A DNA stretch of 64,000 nucleotides from Hawksworthiomyces lignivorus. Taxonomy: Eukaryota; Ascomycota; Sordariomycetes; Ophiostomatales; Ophiostomataceae. A program made the position numbers and the translations under genes. Below the pieces are notes generated by a model. The model had not been told where the DNA came from. It saw nothing but the letters and a program-made list of their open reading frames with translations, and did no database searches. Shown in pieces: positions 10,501-23,804 of this stretch (positions are counted from its first letter, which is position 1; every line of letters starts with the position of its first letter). The DNA lies in contig NTMA01000043.1 in assembly GCA_002917075.1 (NCBI GenBank), positions 244,746 through 308,745 on the forward strand. The letters are read 5' to 3'.

Positions 10501-11124
10501 ACGGGAGCAGAGCAGATGAATTCAGTCAGGAGAGGAATACACTGGCCTGGAATGTCGGAAAAGGCGGCAGATACAGGCCGACACTGAAAGACGTTGAGAA
10601 ATGTAAGAACGAAACCCGCAACATTAACGATAGCCAGGACGGCATAGGAGCCGAAACGAAGCAGCTCTTGTGTATTCCTTGACAAACGTAAATAGAAGAT
10701 CAGAATAGATGTCTTTGTAGCCATAAGAGCCGGATTCTTTAGAAATGTCAGCAACGGATCTGGGCCGAGCCAGCATGACAGCTCAGAAAGAGAGAAATGG
10801 TGATGTTATAAGAAGGAAATGGCTTACGTAGAGAATAGAAAAGACGTATTCACTTCTCCGTAGGCTATTCCGATGTTGAGAATGGATGTTGGCATCGTGC
10901 AGACCCAAGCCTATCCGAGTACCGTAGTTAATAGTGAAACTCAGGCCAAATGCTAGAAGCCAGGCAAGTATGATAAAGTAGTCATCCCAGCCAATGCGGC
11001 GCACAATGCTCAGACGGCATACGAGGCGCGAGAAGACAAAGAGGGAGGACAAGACGAGCGTTGCGGTAGTAACGGCGAAGACAGCAGGCCCTCGGTCCGG
11101 AAACGCATTAGACGTCCCGGACAT
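7527..11124 (-). CDS. PTH11/rhodopsin-like 7-TM receptor fused to FucP-like MFS transporter
   Basis: Exons 11124..10828 and 10736..7527 give 1168 residues. Residues 1-295 form a PTH11-like (fungal rhodopsin-domain) seven-helix receptor without a CFEM domain: GWDDYFIILAW, YNPALMATKTSILIFYLRL, CIPLLTEFICSAPVNIITD, LALPIPIL, SLSLMWSAVEVNVGITCACIPTLKP. A Ser/Thr/Pro-rich linker (about 296-510) leads to a 12-helix transporter (about 533-1049) of the L-fucose permease (FucP) branch, with FFLWGFSYGLLNTLNNEI, SAYFGGGYFFGPLL, FGLSILETAANPFIVLCGP and QAAQGIGSVLSG. A polar tail (about 1050-1168) follows. The second exon is open for 1069 codons, so the fusion is not created by exon calling. The intron uses donor GTAAGC and acceptor CTAAAG; another AG nearby would put a stop in frame. 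PTH11 proteins sense surface cues and FucP proteins import deoxyhexoses, so sugar sensing plus uptake is an inference. Confidence 0.85.
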
Positions 11125-14100
11125 GGCTCGAGGTGGCACAGGTTGTCCTTGCGCCTAGACGCCGCACGTGGCACGTGGCAAACGGCGAAGAAGTTGATAC
11201 CTCTGTCTCCCAGATGAAATTCGAAAAGGCTGTGGCAAGGAAAAAATCGGCCGTTACTAGTCTGTAAAAAATCCAAGCGAGCGCACCTCATAGCTAATCC
11301 ACCTGATGTCGTGATGCAAGCCAATCCATTGCACCCGCCAATCGGCGCATGAGCATTGTGAAATACCAGACTCGAAGTTTGGTAGCGCGTGCTCTGAGCA
11401 AGACTATCCTATCTGGCAGGAAGCATTTGTGCAGGAGCAGCGAAAGAGAAATAGCCAGCAAATGTTGTCGGGTCGGGAACAAAATCGGCGGCAGCCTCAA
11501 ACAATGATCTTAACTTGTACTTTTTCAGTCGCATAGAGGACACGGGGAACAGGTGCGCGAGGCCAGCTCCTTTAAATGAATATGGCCCAGTGTTTCTTGC
11601 AAACAAAGGAGATGAAAAGACAAATGAGCCGGCGTAGCAGAAAACAACAACCACCATTAACACTCTGAAAGGCGTTCACTTTCGTCCGGAGTGTTGTTAT
11701 TCCAGAGTCTGGGTATAAGCGCAATGTGTGCAAATGTGTGCAAATGTGTGCAATGTGTGCTTCAAAAATGGGTAAACGGACTTGTAGTTCCAGCAATCAT
11801 TGCCAGCTTGGGCAATAGGGCCGCGCACGTCTCCGGCCGCCGTGGTATAAAAAAAGAGCAAAAAGAGCAAAAGAGAAGATAATAATAATTAAATATAGGA
11901 AAAAATAGCAGAGATCATATAATGCGAATATATGATGTTAGACGGGCCACACCAGCATGCATAGGAGCACTGGTGGTATAGAAAGAGGTGTTATACCCAG
12001 GGGATTAAGTTAGATGCTAAGGCGAATCTCGAGAAGAGTTTGTCGCTGCTCTTGCGAGGTGTCCACCCAATCTCGCAGAAGAGTCTCCCATCAACCGCTA
12101 AGAGCACAAGAGTAGGCCCGAGTCAAGCTGTAATAAGGCCCATCCTCTAAAACACTGGAGATGACAACAGCCGGTGCGGGCTGCGGGCTGCGGGACGCTG
12201 TAGGAGATGGGAGATGGGGAGAGAGGGGAGAGGAGGGAAATTGAGACGAGCTTGGGACTGGACCCGCAAGATAGTACCCTAAATCACGGTAAAATAAATG
12301 AACGAGTTCTGGGGCGGAGAGGACGCTCGGTTCAGGTTCGATAGTAAGCACAAGGAGTTTACATATGAGACTATCGGGTACGGGCAAAAAGGAAAGAGTT
12401 GTCCCGTTGACAGGGCAAAGCAAGCAACCAAGGAATGGGGAACTGGAAATGCAGCTATGGGGTCAGCTTTTGTTAAGATGAGCCGGGGCCAGCAAATTAC
12501 AATTAGAAGCGACAAGCGACGGATAGGACGATGAGAGGATTAATCTGGTGAAGCTGGGAAAAGGAAAGAAAAGCCAAGAGGATGCATTGATCACATGAAG
12601 AATGGCAAAATTGGAGAGGGGAAAAGACACCGCCTCTTACATACTAGACGAGAAGGATCTAAGATCCGATGATGTTGTCGTCACCAAGTACCATTTTTAA
12701 CCTCGCGCTACGGTGTGTGAGATGTCTTCAACGATCGGTGCTACCTCCGCCATGGAAAAAGCGGGGGACGTGCAGACTGGTCGCAGTGCTAAGCTGAACT
12801 AAAGTCGAGGGATCGTCGCTCGCTCGTGTGGGTTGAAACCCTAAACTTATTGATGACATACATACTTACCAATAGCTGTAGCCTCAACGAGCAAATCGTT
12901 AAAAGTTAACTGACCTTTGACTACAATTTGCGCGGAGACATCTCACCTCACTTTGGCTTACCTCTATTTTAAGGCTGTTTTTGTTTCGCGTCAGCCAGCT
13001 ATCGTCTTCAAAAGGTAATGCAAAGGGCGGCTAGATGTTCGAGAGTTTATCGTTTCTGCTGTTTCTTGCAATCTCCAAGTTCTCAGGTAGAGAATGGGAT
13101 AATAAAAGCTATAGGTTTGCTGCGCATTTTGTTTGGCGAAGCAATTCCTGCATCGTGGCTTGATCCAGACAGAGGCGGTTCCTCTTGTGTTTGTTGGTTT
13201 CCTTTTCGTTTTCCTAGACAGCATCTCCAACCCAAGCAGCCGGGCCAGAAGCGTTGACGGGAGCGAAGCAGCTGGCACGGTGACCGAGATGGTGGGTATA
13301 GCAGCTTGCTAAAAAGGGGGAGAGATCAGAGGTGAATTGACCCGACCATTGAAAGCAAGAGCCAAGCGAGGTGAGGAAAGAATCTGGCGAGGAGGGTGAA
13401 AGGATGAAAGGGATGCCAAGGCGAGATTGGTCCAGCCCAGTCCAAATTTAAAAAAAGACTGCCCTTGTCTATCACAGATCATTTGCAGGCCCCAGCCTTC
13501 TCGCCTGCAGAATGATTAATTCGAAAGTGTCGTACATTTTCCGGGGAATTTTGGCGGCTGCAGCATTGACCCTGCTGCTGGGGGGAGGGGGTTTCTGCTG
13601 CTCGTCCGTCTGTTCTGCCAGGCATTTTCTCCACGGCCACATAAAATGAGCCGGCAAGGTGGCCCTGGCTTTCACAGCCCGCAGAAGACAACCAGGCAAC
13701 GCTTGTAGCGAACCATATTTGTAACCTGTTAACTTGTTGTTCTTCTCGTATGTTGGACTCTAGTCATCGCCTTTCGTATTCTCGCAAGTGCAAGCAGCTC
13801 ATATACATCCTCGGACGAGAAGCGCACAGAGAGGCGATAAGAGCAGTGAGAAATTCTTTACTATGGCCATTTCTGAATCAAGACGATGGTCCTCTGTGTA
13901 GTTGACTTCTCACCCTGCTTTCCCAAGTCTCTACATTTTCAGTGTCAGCTCACAAATGTTGAAAATCTCAGCTAGCATTTGAAAACCAGCGAGCTTCCGC
14001 ATAATCTAGACATGCCAGCTCAGCTGTTGATGGCACATTGGTAGTTCTAATTCCGTTTAATAGAAAACCCGAGTGGTCTGGTAGGAAAAGACGAAAGGCA

Positions 14101-16128
14101 GCACGAAGACAGAAAGTTGAGGGATTCATAATTTGAAGGTGGCATTAGTTCCATGGAAGGAGCACAAAATAATAGCTTCCCGTTTTAGCTTTATTATAAG
14201 CTACAAACATCGTCCTCTATCTCCAGGGGTACTCTTTGTAATACATTGACGGGCCTTCACCGCGATGCGAATGCAAACCTAGGCCGGCGCGTCTCCCTAC
14301 GCCAGCATCCCAGCATCGTCTTCATCCATCTTTTTCGTGTCGCATATTAGTTTGTTCCCCATTAATTAAACCCCGTTGGCCCGGGGGTGGACAACAGAGT
14401 CTTGCCTTTCGATTATCACTTAGGAGGAAAGGAGCTCTGGCCAACCGCGACCTATTCATAGGAATAAAGCCCGTTTTTTGATTTTAGGCTGGTCGAACCG
14501 AGACGAGATTATCTTGACTCAGCTTTATTTGTGATTTGTTACGCGTGGCATTTGTCTGCTTGAGGCTCATTTACGTTCAAGTTGAAAGAGTGATCCAGAA
14601 TCCCACTCAGGTGGGCCTTTGTAGAGACTCTACCTTTGGTTTTGCAAACGACTATTCTGAAGTCTCCCATTGCCGGGCACAATCTACCTACCGCGTTGTC
14701 TCGGACAGCAAAGACAGGGGTTGGCCTGTATGGTTCAGATCCAAAACCAGGCCACTTGCACCAGAGAGGTAAACACAAGGATGATCCAATGCTGATATTT
14801 CCCTCATCGCTTCAGTCTTTCCTCTTCGGTGTGCTATTTCTGCTATTAACTCTCTCTTCTATGAATATGCCGTACGAAAACCTTTCTAGATTTTATGCAG
14901 CAGTTATGGCAATGGCGTCCAATGTGTTCGATGTTAATCGATTGCTTAGAAATCAGTGCTATCTAGATATTTGACTAAAATTTCTTCTTCTTTATACTTT
15001 GCTGCGCTTTTTCGTTGATGTTGCCCTTTGTCTGTATTTGCTGCTATGCACAGCTGCCGGCTTGCCGGGTGCCGAACGAAAAAGCACACCAATATTCAGC
15101 CAAGCCGGGACCAGCCTCGGAGGGCAGAGGCAAAACGAGATCATAAATAAGAATCATAGATAAGAAAGAAGATAAGTTTCATTGGGGAAAAAAAAGTTGA
15201 GACAAAAACTCGAGAAATTAAACGAGACTCATCTCCGTTTAAAATTTGGAGTTTGGGATGATACACTCACACTGGCCTACTATGGGTACGGGTATTAGCA
15301 GCTGGGCTGTTTTCTCAGAAACGATGGAGCTGTGTTCAGATATGGAATATGCTCCGTACAACGGTTGACGTTTAGTATTATTTGCCTACTATATATTCCG
15401 TATAGGGCCGACATTTGGTGGTGCTAATAATGTGCAGCATGGATCTACCATGTTCATGGGGCGTCGCGGCATTGACTTTGATTGCGTGCAATAAACTTCA
15501 AATTTCCCATTTCATTCGAAATTCTTCTCGCCCTTTCTACAATCATAAATCTACCATCGACTGCCTTGCCCACTGTATCACGCCTGTGTCTATCTCCAGT
15601 CATGAATTACGCCGAAGCGACAGTAAATAGGAGCATATTTAAATCACACGAATTATGAAGTGCCTACCGTACGATCCTCAACAGACGCTTTCTGTGTTGG
15701 ACTAAGATCGGTAGCAATGTTATGGAATAGCCAGTAGCTTATTTAGAACGCCATATTATGGGTCTCTGCTGGTATTATATTCTAATTAAAAGAGAATGCC
15801 AGATTCGTATTTCCCGAGATAGCATTGTTTGATAAAGCATTAAAATTCTGTAGATATTCTACACACGTAAAAAGCGAGATAGAACCAGAGCTTTGTTGTT
15901 TTCAACAATTACGTTAGAGAGGCGCATGCGGCCCGGTGAGATGATGGATGAAGGGCAAGAATAAACGAGGCGTGAGCTGGTAATATCTGTCGGAATTGTT
16001 TCCGATAGAGGTCCAACCAAGGCGCATCATGGATGCCAAGACAGTGAATATCGTGAATAGACAAATGCGTAGTGCCATCATTAGATAATGTGTTCTCCAA
16101 TGAGGGAGAGTGGAGAAGCCAGCATAAA
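11125..16128. other. 5 kb gene-free region
   Basis: It lies between two minus-strand genes: the promoter of the fusion gene at its left and the 3' region of the Zn2Cys6 factor at its right. Open frames are short (below about 120 codons) and match nothing I know. It contains a 10-base tandem repeat (11721-11760). I see no transposon ends, tRNA or long inverted repeat. Confidence 0.4.
11721..11760 (+). repeat. 10-base minisatellite (CAAATGTGTG-type unit)
   Basis: Four consecutive units of about ten bases (GCAATGTGTG / CAAATGTGTG), nearly identical, about 600 bases upstream of the receptor-transporter start. Confidence 0.85.
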
Positions 16129-16571
16129 TCAGACGGAGCCTGAAGTACCAGCCAAGAAAAAGTCGAGCTCGTTGCCAGGCCCGCGGGCATACTCGTTTTC
16201 GGCTAACTGCTCGAGTAGGCTGAGAAATGGGTCCTTCTCTTCGCCCGTGACGGTGCCTCCTGCACTGCCGTCAGGACTGTGCTGGAGAGGTACAGTACCA
16301 CCCGCTTGCTTGTTAGCTCCGCTCGGGTCGTCCACAGGCCAAGGTGATGGGCTGGAAAAAGCATTTGTTGGAAGTGTATCAAACATGGGATCGTATCTGC
16401 CGAGATCAACATGTGCGGCGCCTGGCGTAGCAGTATGATTGCCATTCTGGGCAACATCTCCACGGTTCAGGTTCGGACTTGCGCTCGATCTGGCCCCGAT
16501 CGCATTCCCGGAAAGTGGAGAAAATCCAAACACTGGACTAAATGGCCCAGCTGAAGGTAGTTGCTGTGATT

Positions 16572-16603
<32 letters not shown>

Positions 16604-16845
16604 GCTGTCTGTGCCGAATGCTGCAACCCAAGCTGTGGAGGAAGAGAAAATCCAGCGACTTCAGCTATGGAAGGCTGGCTATTATTATTCAGAAGACGGT
16701 CGCCAAGCCCTCCAGTATGAGGGAGAGAAGGGTTTATAGAGTTGGGAGATACCAATATATTTGGTGAAGTGTGTGCTGGGAAAGACGTGGCTGAATAAGA
16801 TGGCTGTTGATGAGATGGTGTTTGTATGCTGTGTGATGTGTGCAG

Positions 16846-16876
<31 letters not shown>

Positions 16877-19472
16877 GAAAGGACAATAGACGGCGCAGTC
16901 TTCTTTCTCTTTAGATTTGACCTCTCTGGAGCCACCAAATCCATTGTGCTATTGCCGGCTACCGATGCATTGCCGCTACCGCCGTTGCTACTAATAGGTT
17001 TAATATTGTTGCCATTCACATTTCCGAGTAGGATCTTGGATGCGTATAGGTCGTGGCCTGTGTGGGCGTCCGGGGCAAAGTCGATTACCACGTCGGCAAG
17101 AATTAGATTTGAAGCGTCAAAATTGAATGACAGGCCACCTGGTCCGCCAATATTTGCATAGCGGTCGAAGAAATCCTCGAGTTGAAAGACAGGAGAGTAC
17201 CGCATGGCACTTTCGGAAACACTCTTCACTAGCTCCACATGGGCATTGTAGATACTCTGCAGTGTAAGTCGGTGATGTTGTACACATGCCCAGGCATATC
17301 GCAACTCAGTGAGTTGCTGCATTTCTCTCGACAAGAACTCAGCTGAGCCAGCAAAGACACTCATATCACCACCAGCTGCATTCTTGTTATACAATGCGCC
17401 GTGGATATGCACAGTTCCAGCCGTGCCGATGCAATATCCAACAAATCCAGGCCACTCGATCTGGGGCATCTGTTTGCCAAGCTCAATGAGTTCCGCAATA
17501 GCGTTTGCATGAAGAAAGCACATGTTTGTAGCTTCAATTTGCCACGACTGGTGTTGGCCGGTGCCAGAGAGTTCAGCCAGGTCGACTGGCAAAAAGGGAC
17601 GATAGATGAGGCAATGAATTAGATGATATATGAGTTTGCTCATGACAAGCACAGTTGAGTCTGGTTGGCCGAAGAGTGTCTCTACGCTGGAGAAAATGTC
17701 TTGGGCTCCCGAAGCCCAAACGTCCAGGTCCTGCCGGATCTTGGAGAGATTGGAAAGGGAATGCCAGGGGAAGTGCGAATCACCCTTCACACCACCAGCT
17801 GCAAGGTACCGATTTGTAATGCCGAGAATGCGGCTGATGTCAATCAGCATGCCGCTGCTGCCTTGCGACTTCTTTCCGCCGCCACCCTGGAGATACTGTA
17901 AATTTGAGGCGCTCTGAAAGAAATCGCCTTCGATAGGAACAGCACTTGAGCTAGATAACCAGCTAGGCAAACGAAGGAGGATGGTGCTGTCATTGATCAA
18001 AGAAGGCCTTCTAGAGCCGCAGGCCATAAAGCGGTCAAGCAAGTAGCAGCTCCAGAAGAGACGCCTCCGCATCTCTCTCTCAACAGGCGTCACCCTCGCA
18101 TTCACATCCATCTCTCGATGCAGCTCCAAAGCAACGGCCATGCCGATAGCATTAGCTAATACAAGTTAGTTAAAGAATAATGTTCTGTACGAACTTTCGG
18201 ACATAAGCCATATAAAGGAGGGGAAATAGTGGGAGCATCGCCATACAGAGAAGCATATAGGCTTTCTTTCCCTTGCCGGAAGCCACAAATGCTAATGCCA
18301 AAAGCAGCAATGTTTGCAAGCAGTCAATTGAAGGCTCGTCAGAATCGACTTCAGATCTAGCTTGGCGCGCAAACTCATCACCCATATTAACAGCGCCCTG
18401 GTAGCCATTAGGATGAGGCGTGTACCTGTGCAATATTAGAGAAAAGACCTATGAGCAGAGGGCGGCTAGAGAACCAACATACCGTGCCACTAATGCGCAG
18501 ACAGATCCGAGCAGATGAGATGGAATTTGGTTAAGCTGCAATCGTTGCCGGAAAGACGACTCATCGAGAATGTGGAAAGGTTTTGCATGAAAGCGGGTGA
18601 AGTATGTGTGAAGCAGAGTTTCGGTCTGTACGGGCGGACTCGGCTGTTTTGGTGACCGAGGTGCATTGTAGATGTCAGGCTCATTGTTAACGATAGGTGC
18701 TGGCGGAATCCTCTCTGGCGGCTTTTGTTTCGCTTGTTTCTTTGGCTCTATAGCAGGAGCGGAAGCACCAGCCTTCCCGGCATGTTTTGACGGCGAGGAA
18801 TCGCTGGTTGCTGCTGCTGCCGCCACTGCCGCCACTGGTGCCGCTGTTTTTGAAGCAATTTCTGAGTTTGGTGATAATCCGCTGCCGCTCCCACTTGCAC
18901 TCCCAATTCCAGCACCGCTGGATTCGTTGCTATCTGGTCCGGCTTCGGCCTTGTTTCCATCCTTTTTTTGATCTTTCAATCGCTGTTCCAGGCCATCAAC
19001 TCTCTTTAACAGCGCTTCGAGAACGTCCGTTTTAGGCCCTCTCTTCTTTGGGACAGCGTCTATAGCAGTTCACACAAAATAAGGGCCGCAGTCAGTAACA
19101 CAACTGGGAAGGACGATGTATGCAGGATGGGACAAACTCACCATAGATGCAAGCACACTGGAACACCTGGCAAGCTTCGCAAGCTGGGCGTAGTCGGTTA
19201 CATTTTATCTGAAAATAGCGTAACATCAAGAGTCAGCTCATGCTCTATCTTGCCGATTGTTTTGGATGCGAATGAATAGAGACATGATGTACCTTGCGTT
19301 TTCGGCATGATTTACAGTTCATCGACTCCCGTGGCTCATTATTCAAGCGGCGGGTTGGGAGCCTCTCAATGCCGACTTGAGGGCGAGACATATTTGCCGG
19401 GCGCGCACTGAGAGGTGAGAAAGGTGCCACCGGTGGGTGTTCAACAATTGAGACTGACATGCCCGATGTCAT
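16129..19472 (-). CDS. Zn2Cys6 binuclear-cluster transcription factor with fungal_trans domain
   Basis: Five exons: 19472..19293, 19208..19142, 19059..18483, 18425..18247 and 18155..16129, phases consistent, 1009 residues. The zinc cluster (residues 53-80) has spacing C-x2-C-x6-C-x6-C-x2-C-x6-C, starts [18 protein letters not shown], and is split by intron 1. It is followed by [24 protein letters not shown], a linker and coiled-coil dimerisation segment. The middle homology region begins near [22 protein letters not shown], continues through [16 protein letters not shown] and [24 protein letters not shown], and forms a nuclear regulatory domain. The C-terminal third is Ser/Asn/Gln-rich with an Asn-Ser run and a polyglutamine run. 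The ATG at 19472 is the first after an in-frame TAG; Met28 is an alternative. The cluster plus linker resembles developmental regulators of the RosA/NosA kind from memory only; targets are unknown. Confidence 0.9.
16571..16603 (-). repeat. CAG/CAA polyglutamine microsatellite in the transcription factor
   Basis: Trinucleotide repeat encoding about eleven consecutive Gln plus flanking Gln/Ser, in the C-terminal region of the Zn2Cys6 factor. Length variation would stay in frame. Confidence 0.9.
16847..16878 (-). repeat. Asn-Ser encoding hexanucleotide repeat
   Basis: AACAGC-type units on the minus strand encode alternating Asn-Ser in the disordered C-terminal part of the transcription factor. 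Confidence 0.8.
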
Positions 19473-22400
19473 GGGGAATGTCTGCTGGAGAGCTGCTGCA
19501 TCCACCTACGCTGTTGACACCTCACGGGTTTGCGGTAGTGCAATTGCATGAAAAGACTTCAGCAGGAAATATTGAGGCCGGATGCGTAAAAAAAGGCGCA
19601 TGGGGCTTGTTTGGGTACCGTGTTTTGATTCCGTACCGTGATTTGACAACTCTAGTGTCCAAAACTTTTGTGTATCTGATGCTCACGTCCTGGAGGAAGG
19701 AAAGTTCAACGCGACGATCGTATCGACTTTTCTTAAGAAACGAACATGACAACCCAGGGTGAAAAGCAAATGAACGCCAGGCCGTTTCTGGAGAAGGGAA
19801 GCTATGTCACTTGTTACGAGGCAAAAGCAACGGTCCGTGGCCAGACATATTAATGCAGCAAGAGAAAGGAATCTCAACGAAGTAAGGTGGATGTATGCCC
19901 AGAGATAAATAGAAAACTCTAGATTTGCGGAAATGGAAGCTGTTGTGATGTCGTGTCGAACAGTCGCCAAGGTTGCTGTTACGGAAAGTTGAAAAAGTTG
20001 AGTTGAAATGACGAAGACTAGCAATGTATGGAGGCGGAGCCAACCAGTCAGGTTTGTCAAATGATCTCAGTGCGAATGCGGGACTGTTGAGCTCCAGAGT
20101 TTGACGCCGCGTCGTGTCGAAAAGACCTCTTTGCAAGAAGAAAGTGACAGGCAGAACGCCAAGGTGGACAAGAGGAAAGTTGTATCTAGGACGTGGAGGA
20201 TGACAGGAAGAAACGCACAATGGACCAGGGTTCCGAAGAGAGTCAAGGCGGGGAGACGAGATGTATGAGTAGTAGAGCGAGAAGCAAGGACAAAAGAGAA
20301 GCATGCAGGTAAAGAAATCGAGGAGCAGCCAGTCCGCAGGAGAAAGAAGGTTGAAAAAGGTTCGAGCGGCTATTAAGGTGTTTTGTGCCGTTCGAAATCT
20401 AGTTCGGCTGTACTTTTTTTTTTCAGGATGAGAAGTAGGTGTTGAAAGTGTGGAGAGAGAATTAGGCGTGGAAGCAGAAAAGGATGACGAGAAGGAGACA
20501 GGACGACTGCGATGAAGAAAGAGAAAATGGCAGCGTAACAGTATCAGACCAAAGCGACCACATGCTGCTATTCTCCAAGGAGCAGCAGAAAGTGGGAGGA
20601 TAGGTTACTGTGTGTCTTGCCAGCGGTGTCTGCTTTCGGTGTGGATCCAAAAGATCCAATGGACAAATGTCGAGAGAGGAGACAGGCGCAGAGAGGCAAG
20701 CCTTGGCTGTTCGAGATTGTCGTTATGGGGAAAGGGGGGAAGGGGAAAGGCACGAGGACAGTAGCGAGGGAAAAAAAATTAAAACAGGTTCAATAAAAAT
20801 GAGGAGAGAGTGGATGCTAGTCCGTCAGACTTGGGCCGCGGTGACGAAAGCTAGACGACCCGGAGCCATTAGACGAGGACCCAATCTTTGCGAGCACTAA
20901 CGATCTAGTTAGTGCCTCAAGGGGGGATGGCAGAAAGTGCAGTAGCACAAAGGCGGAGAAAGAGAGACGAGGGACAAGAGGCGAGAGAAGAGAGAGCCTG
21001 ATGATATTTTTGCAGATTTGTGAGTCGCAGATCCGCTGATCCGTAGAATTAAGAGGCGTGCGCGAACAGCATTGGAGAAAGCTTTGGCCAAGCCAAATCG
21101 AACTTCTCGAATTTTTGTCGATTCTAAGCAACGAACTGAATTGTCTCGACGCTTCTCATTTGCCCTTTCTCAACTCGCCTGCATTCTGCTTATTCGTTCT
21201 GCTTTTGCCGCTGATTTGTTTAAAAAAAGCCATCCCCCCCAATTTTATCATGCTATATGAAAAATGAGAGCTGTGAGGGCCAGGAGAGATGCAGGCATAT
21301 GCATCGAACGCGACTTTGCTTGTTCTAACCCGGAAACAATAGCCAGAAAGCTTTCTCCGAAATAGGCGCGGCGGGCATCCAAATCAAGGCCTCCACGCCA
21401 CCAATCTGCGTGAAAACTCAGGCTTTCTTTACTCTCTTCTGTTCCTCGTGAAAAGCGTCACGAGCACAGAGGCCTTGCTGTCCTGAACTACCCTCTCGGC
21501 AACGAGATATGGCACGGAGGGCGTCTGTTTTCCATTAACCATGTCCAAGTCCCGGTCTTGAAGACATTGCAACAGCGAAATCTCGGCAAAGCATGCCCTT
21601 TCTAGAGTGAATATCCTCCGGCATTCGCACATTGCTCCGTCGTGTATTGACAATATTGAAATACGATAGCAATAGAATTGCCTAGCAATTTTGTCTTTGC
21701 TTCGAGTTGTCTCCTAGAGAAGGCACGAGCTTTGTGTAGAGCTTCCTAACAAGCCTCTCACAGCCCGAATGTGCCTTCTGTTCTTGAAATGCGGGGAAAG
21801 ACGTGTAAAAGAAGCAATTACTTTAACAAGACATCACCCGCACTTCCCCGTGTATACCAGAAATAAACAAATCAGTATACGGGAGAAGAGGAGGGGACTG
21901 AACACACAATCGGCCAGGCTGCCACATTGGCTTCAATCACTGGGGTCTGAGCGGGTGGGCGTGGTATCAATAGCAATAGCAATAGCAATAGCAATAATAT
22001 CAGTAGCATCTGCAGCTCCAGAAACGGGAGAGAGAAAAGAAACTACGATAAGCAAAACAGAAACGGCGCTTTATATATCAATGTTGTTTCGTCTAAGTAC
22101 TTATCATTTGACAGTACTGGTTTTGTTGTGTCGGACTACCTGGGCCGTTCCGGATGGAGCATAAACGATGTCCCGCTGTGGAAAACGGCAAAACTTCTTT
22201 AGTAGATTTCCACAATAGCCGATCTCTTGTGCAAAGCTCTGGCCTCGCATGTACATCGGTTAACTTCATACGTGTCTCAATGAGATTTGCCTTTGGGGAG
22301 CATGTCGTGCAGTCGAACCTCCACCTCCTTGGTACCGCACTGCGCAGCACCCTGCTGTGCCGCGCAAGGCTCCGAGTGTGGACCTAACTGCATATCAGAT

Positions 22401-23804
22401 CTGAGCCGCGTGCTTGGAAACTGGTGCTGAAGATAGAAAATATGATGCAGCAGTGTGCTTTGGCGCCATTCTCAAAGTGAGACTCGCCAAAAGCTACATT
22501 CTATGTCCTATTGCTGAGTAGGCTGGGCAACTTTAAACGAAATTTAATTTCTAGCCTTTGCTTTTCGCTGAGATATGATGCTTGGCTATTTCTTATGGAC
22601 GTTTACACAACATTAGCTCGTCCCATCTTTTCTAAGAGGCAAAGTGAATGACAGCCGTGAATAAACGGTAGTAAAAAAACATATCAATGCGCCACAAAAC
22701 CGCACGCGAGATGTATTGGACAGCACACAAAGCTAGGTTACCTTGAGCTGTCCTATTAGATTAGAAATGTGTCAGATGTGCCATTGGAGATGCATAGTAA
22801 TATCAACTAGACAATCTGGGAACAACAAAAATCACATGGGGTAGAGACCATAAGGGAATGCCTGAAAACGAGATGCTTTCGAAGTCATATTGTAACAGGC
22901 CATGACGTACGAATACTGTGACCCCGAATGCCATCGTTAAATAATGGAACCCACTCCTAAATCATGGGGTTTTCGAACAAGGCTCTTCTCCCCAGGCATA
23001 TCTACCCCATACTAAATTCCCAGTATCATGAGCGGAGGTGGATCTAGAGAGGCAAAGAACAATGTCTCCTTACCAGAACAGGAAAGGCTCCGGAGAAATT
23101 GAGAAATTCCACCAGTTATGATACGCAGTCGTCTCCAGTTCTAGCAAGGTTCGCAAGCTCCAAAGCGATGAATTTAGTTGGATCGCTGACACGAAGTTGG
23201 TTTACAAGCTAGCTTCGCTACGGTGTGCACAACGTTGTTCTGGGATGCAGCGGAGCACGCCTCAATCCGGTCGAATGCCCGATAAATTCATAGAACATGG
23301 TAGGACTAGAGGCTATGTATGGGAATGCCTCTTGAATAGCTCGCTGGATTTTTGAAGACGGCACTCAAGAAAACAGCAAAGCTTATTTCCGGGTAAGGAC
23401 TTAACATTCATCAGACATGAGGACATGCGCCCTAAGTAGGCGAGCTAAAGCAATGACCGTAGGGTTAAAAAAAAGGTATGTTGTAAGAAACCAATGCCAT
23501 TTAACAGAGTATATATGTACAGAATTGGCTGGTTATATATATGTGTCTATGAAAGAGCGCATGCAAGTCAGTAGCCGTCCGTAAATCTAACTTCGTGAAT
23601 AGACCAAAACACAGAAGGAGCTGTTCTGTTATCGCTGCGCTGAACTTTTTTTTTGGTAAAATAGAATCCTGTATGAGAGAAAATCGGTACACCAAAGGCA
23701 TTGGTAAAATATGTCTTCAAAACTGGATATATGTCGCTCGCTAAACACCAAATTCTTCGAAAACAAGACTTAACTCAGCTCCTGTACGCCTGCGATATGG
23801 TCAT
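19473..23804. other. 4.3 kb gene-free region upstream of the transcription factor
   Basis: It holds the promoter and probably a long 5' leader of the minus-strand Zn2Cys6 gene, and the 3' flank of the QutR-like gene. An AATAGC hexanucleotide repeat lies at 21969-21997. No frame resembles a protein family I recognise. Confidence 0.4.
21969..21997 (+). repeat. (AATAGC)n microsatellite
   Basis: Nearly five consecutive hexanucleotide copies in the intergenic region. Confidence 0.85.

Noticed and set aside
10737..10827. Alternative acceptor (GCCCAG, about 10 bases earlier on the sense of the gene) for the fusion-gene intron
   Set aside because: It puts a TGA in frame within four codons, whereas CTAAAG gives the expected receptor sequence YNPALMATK.
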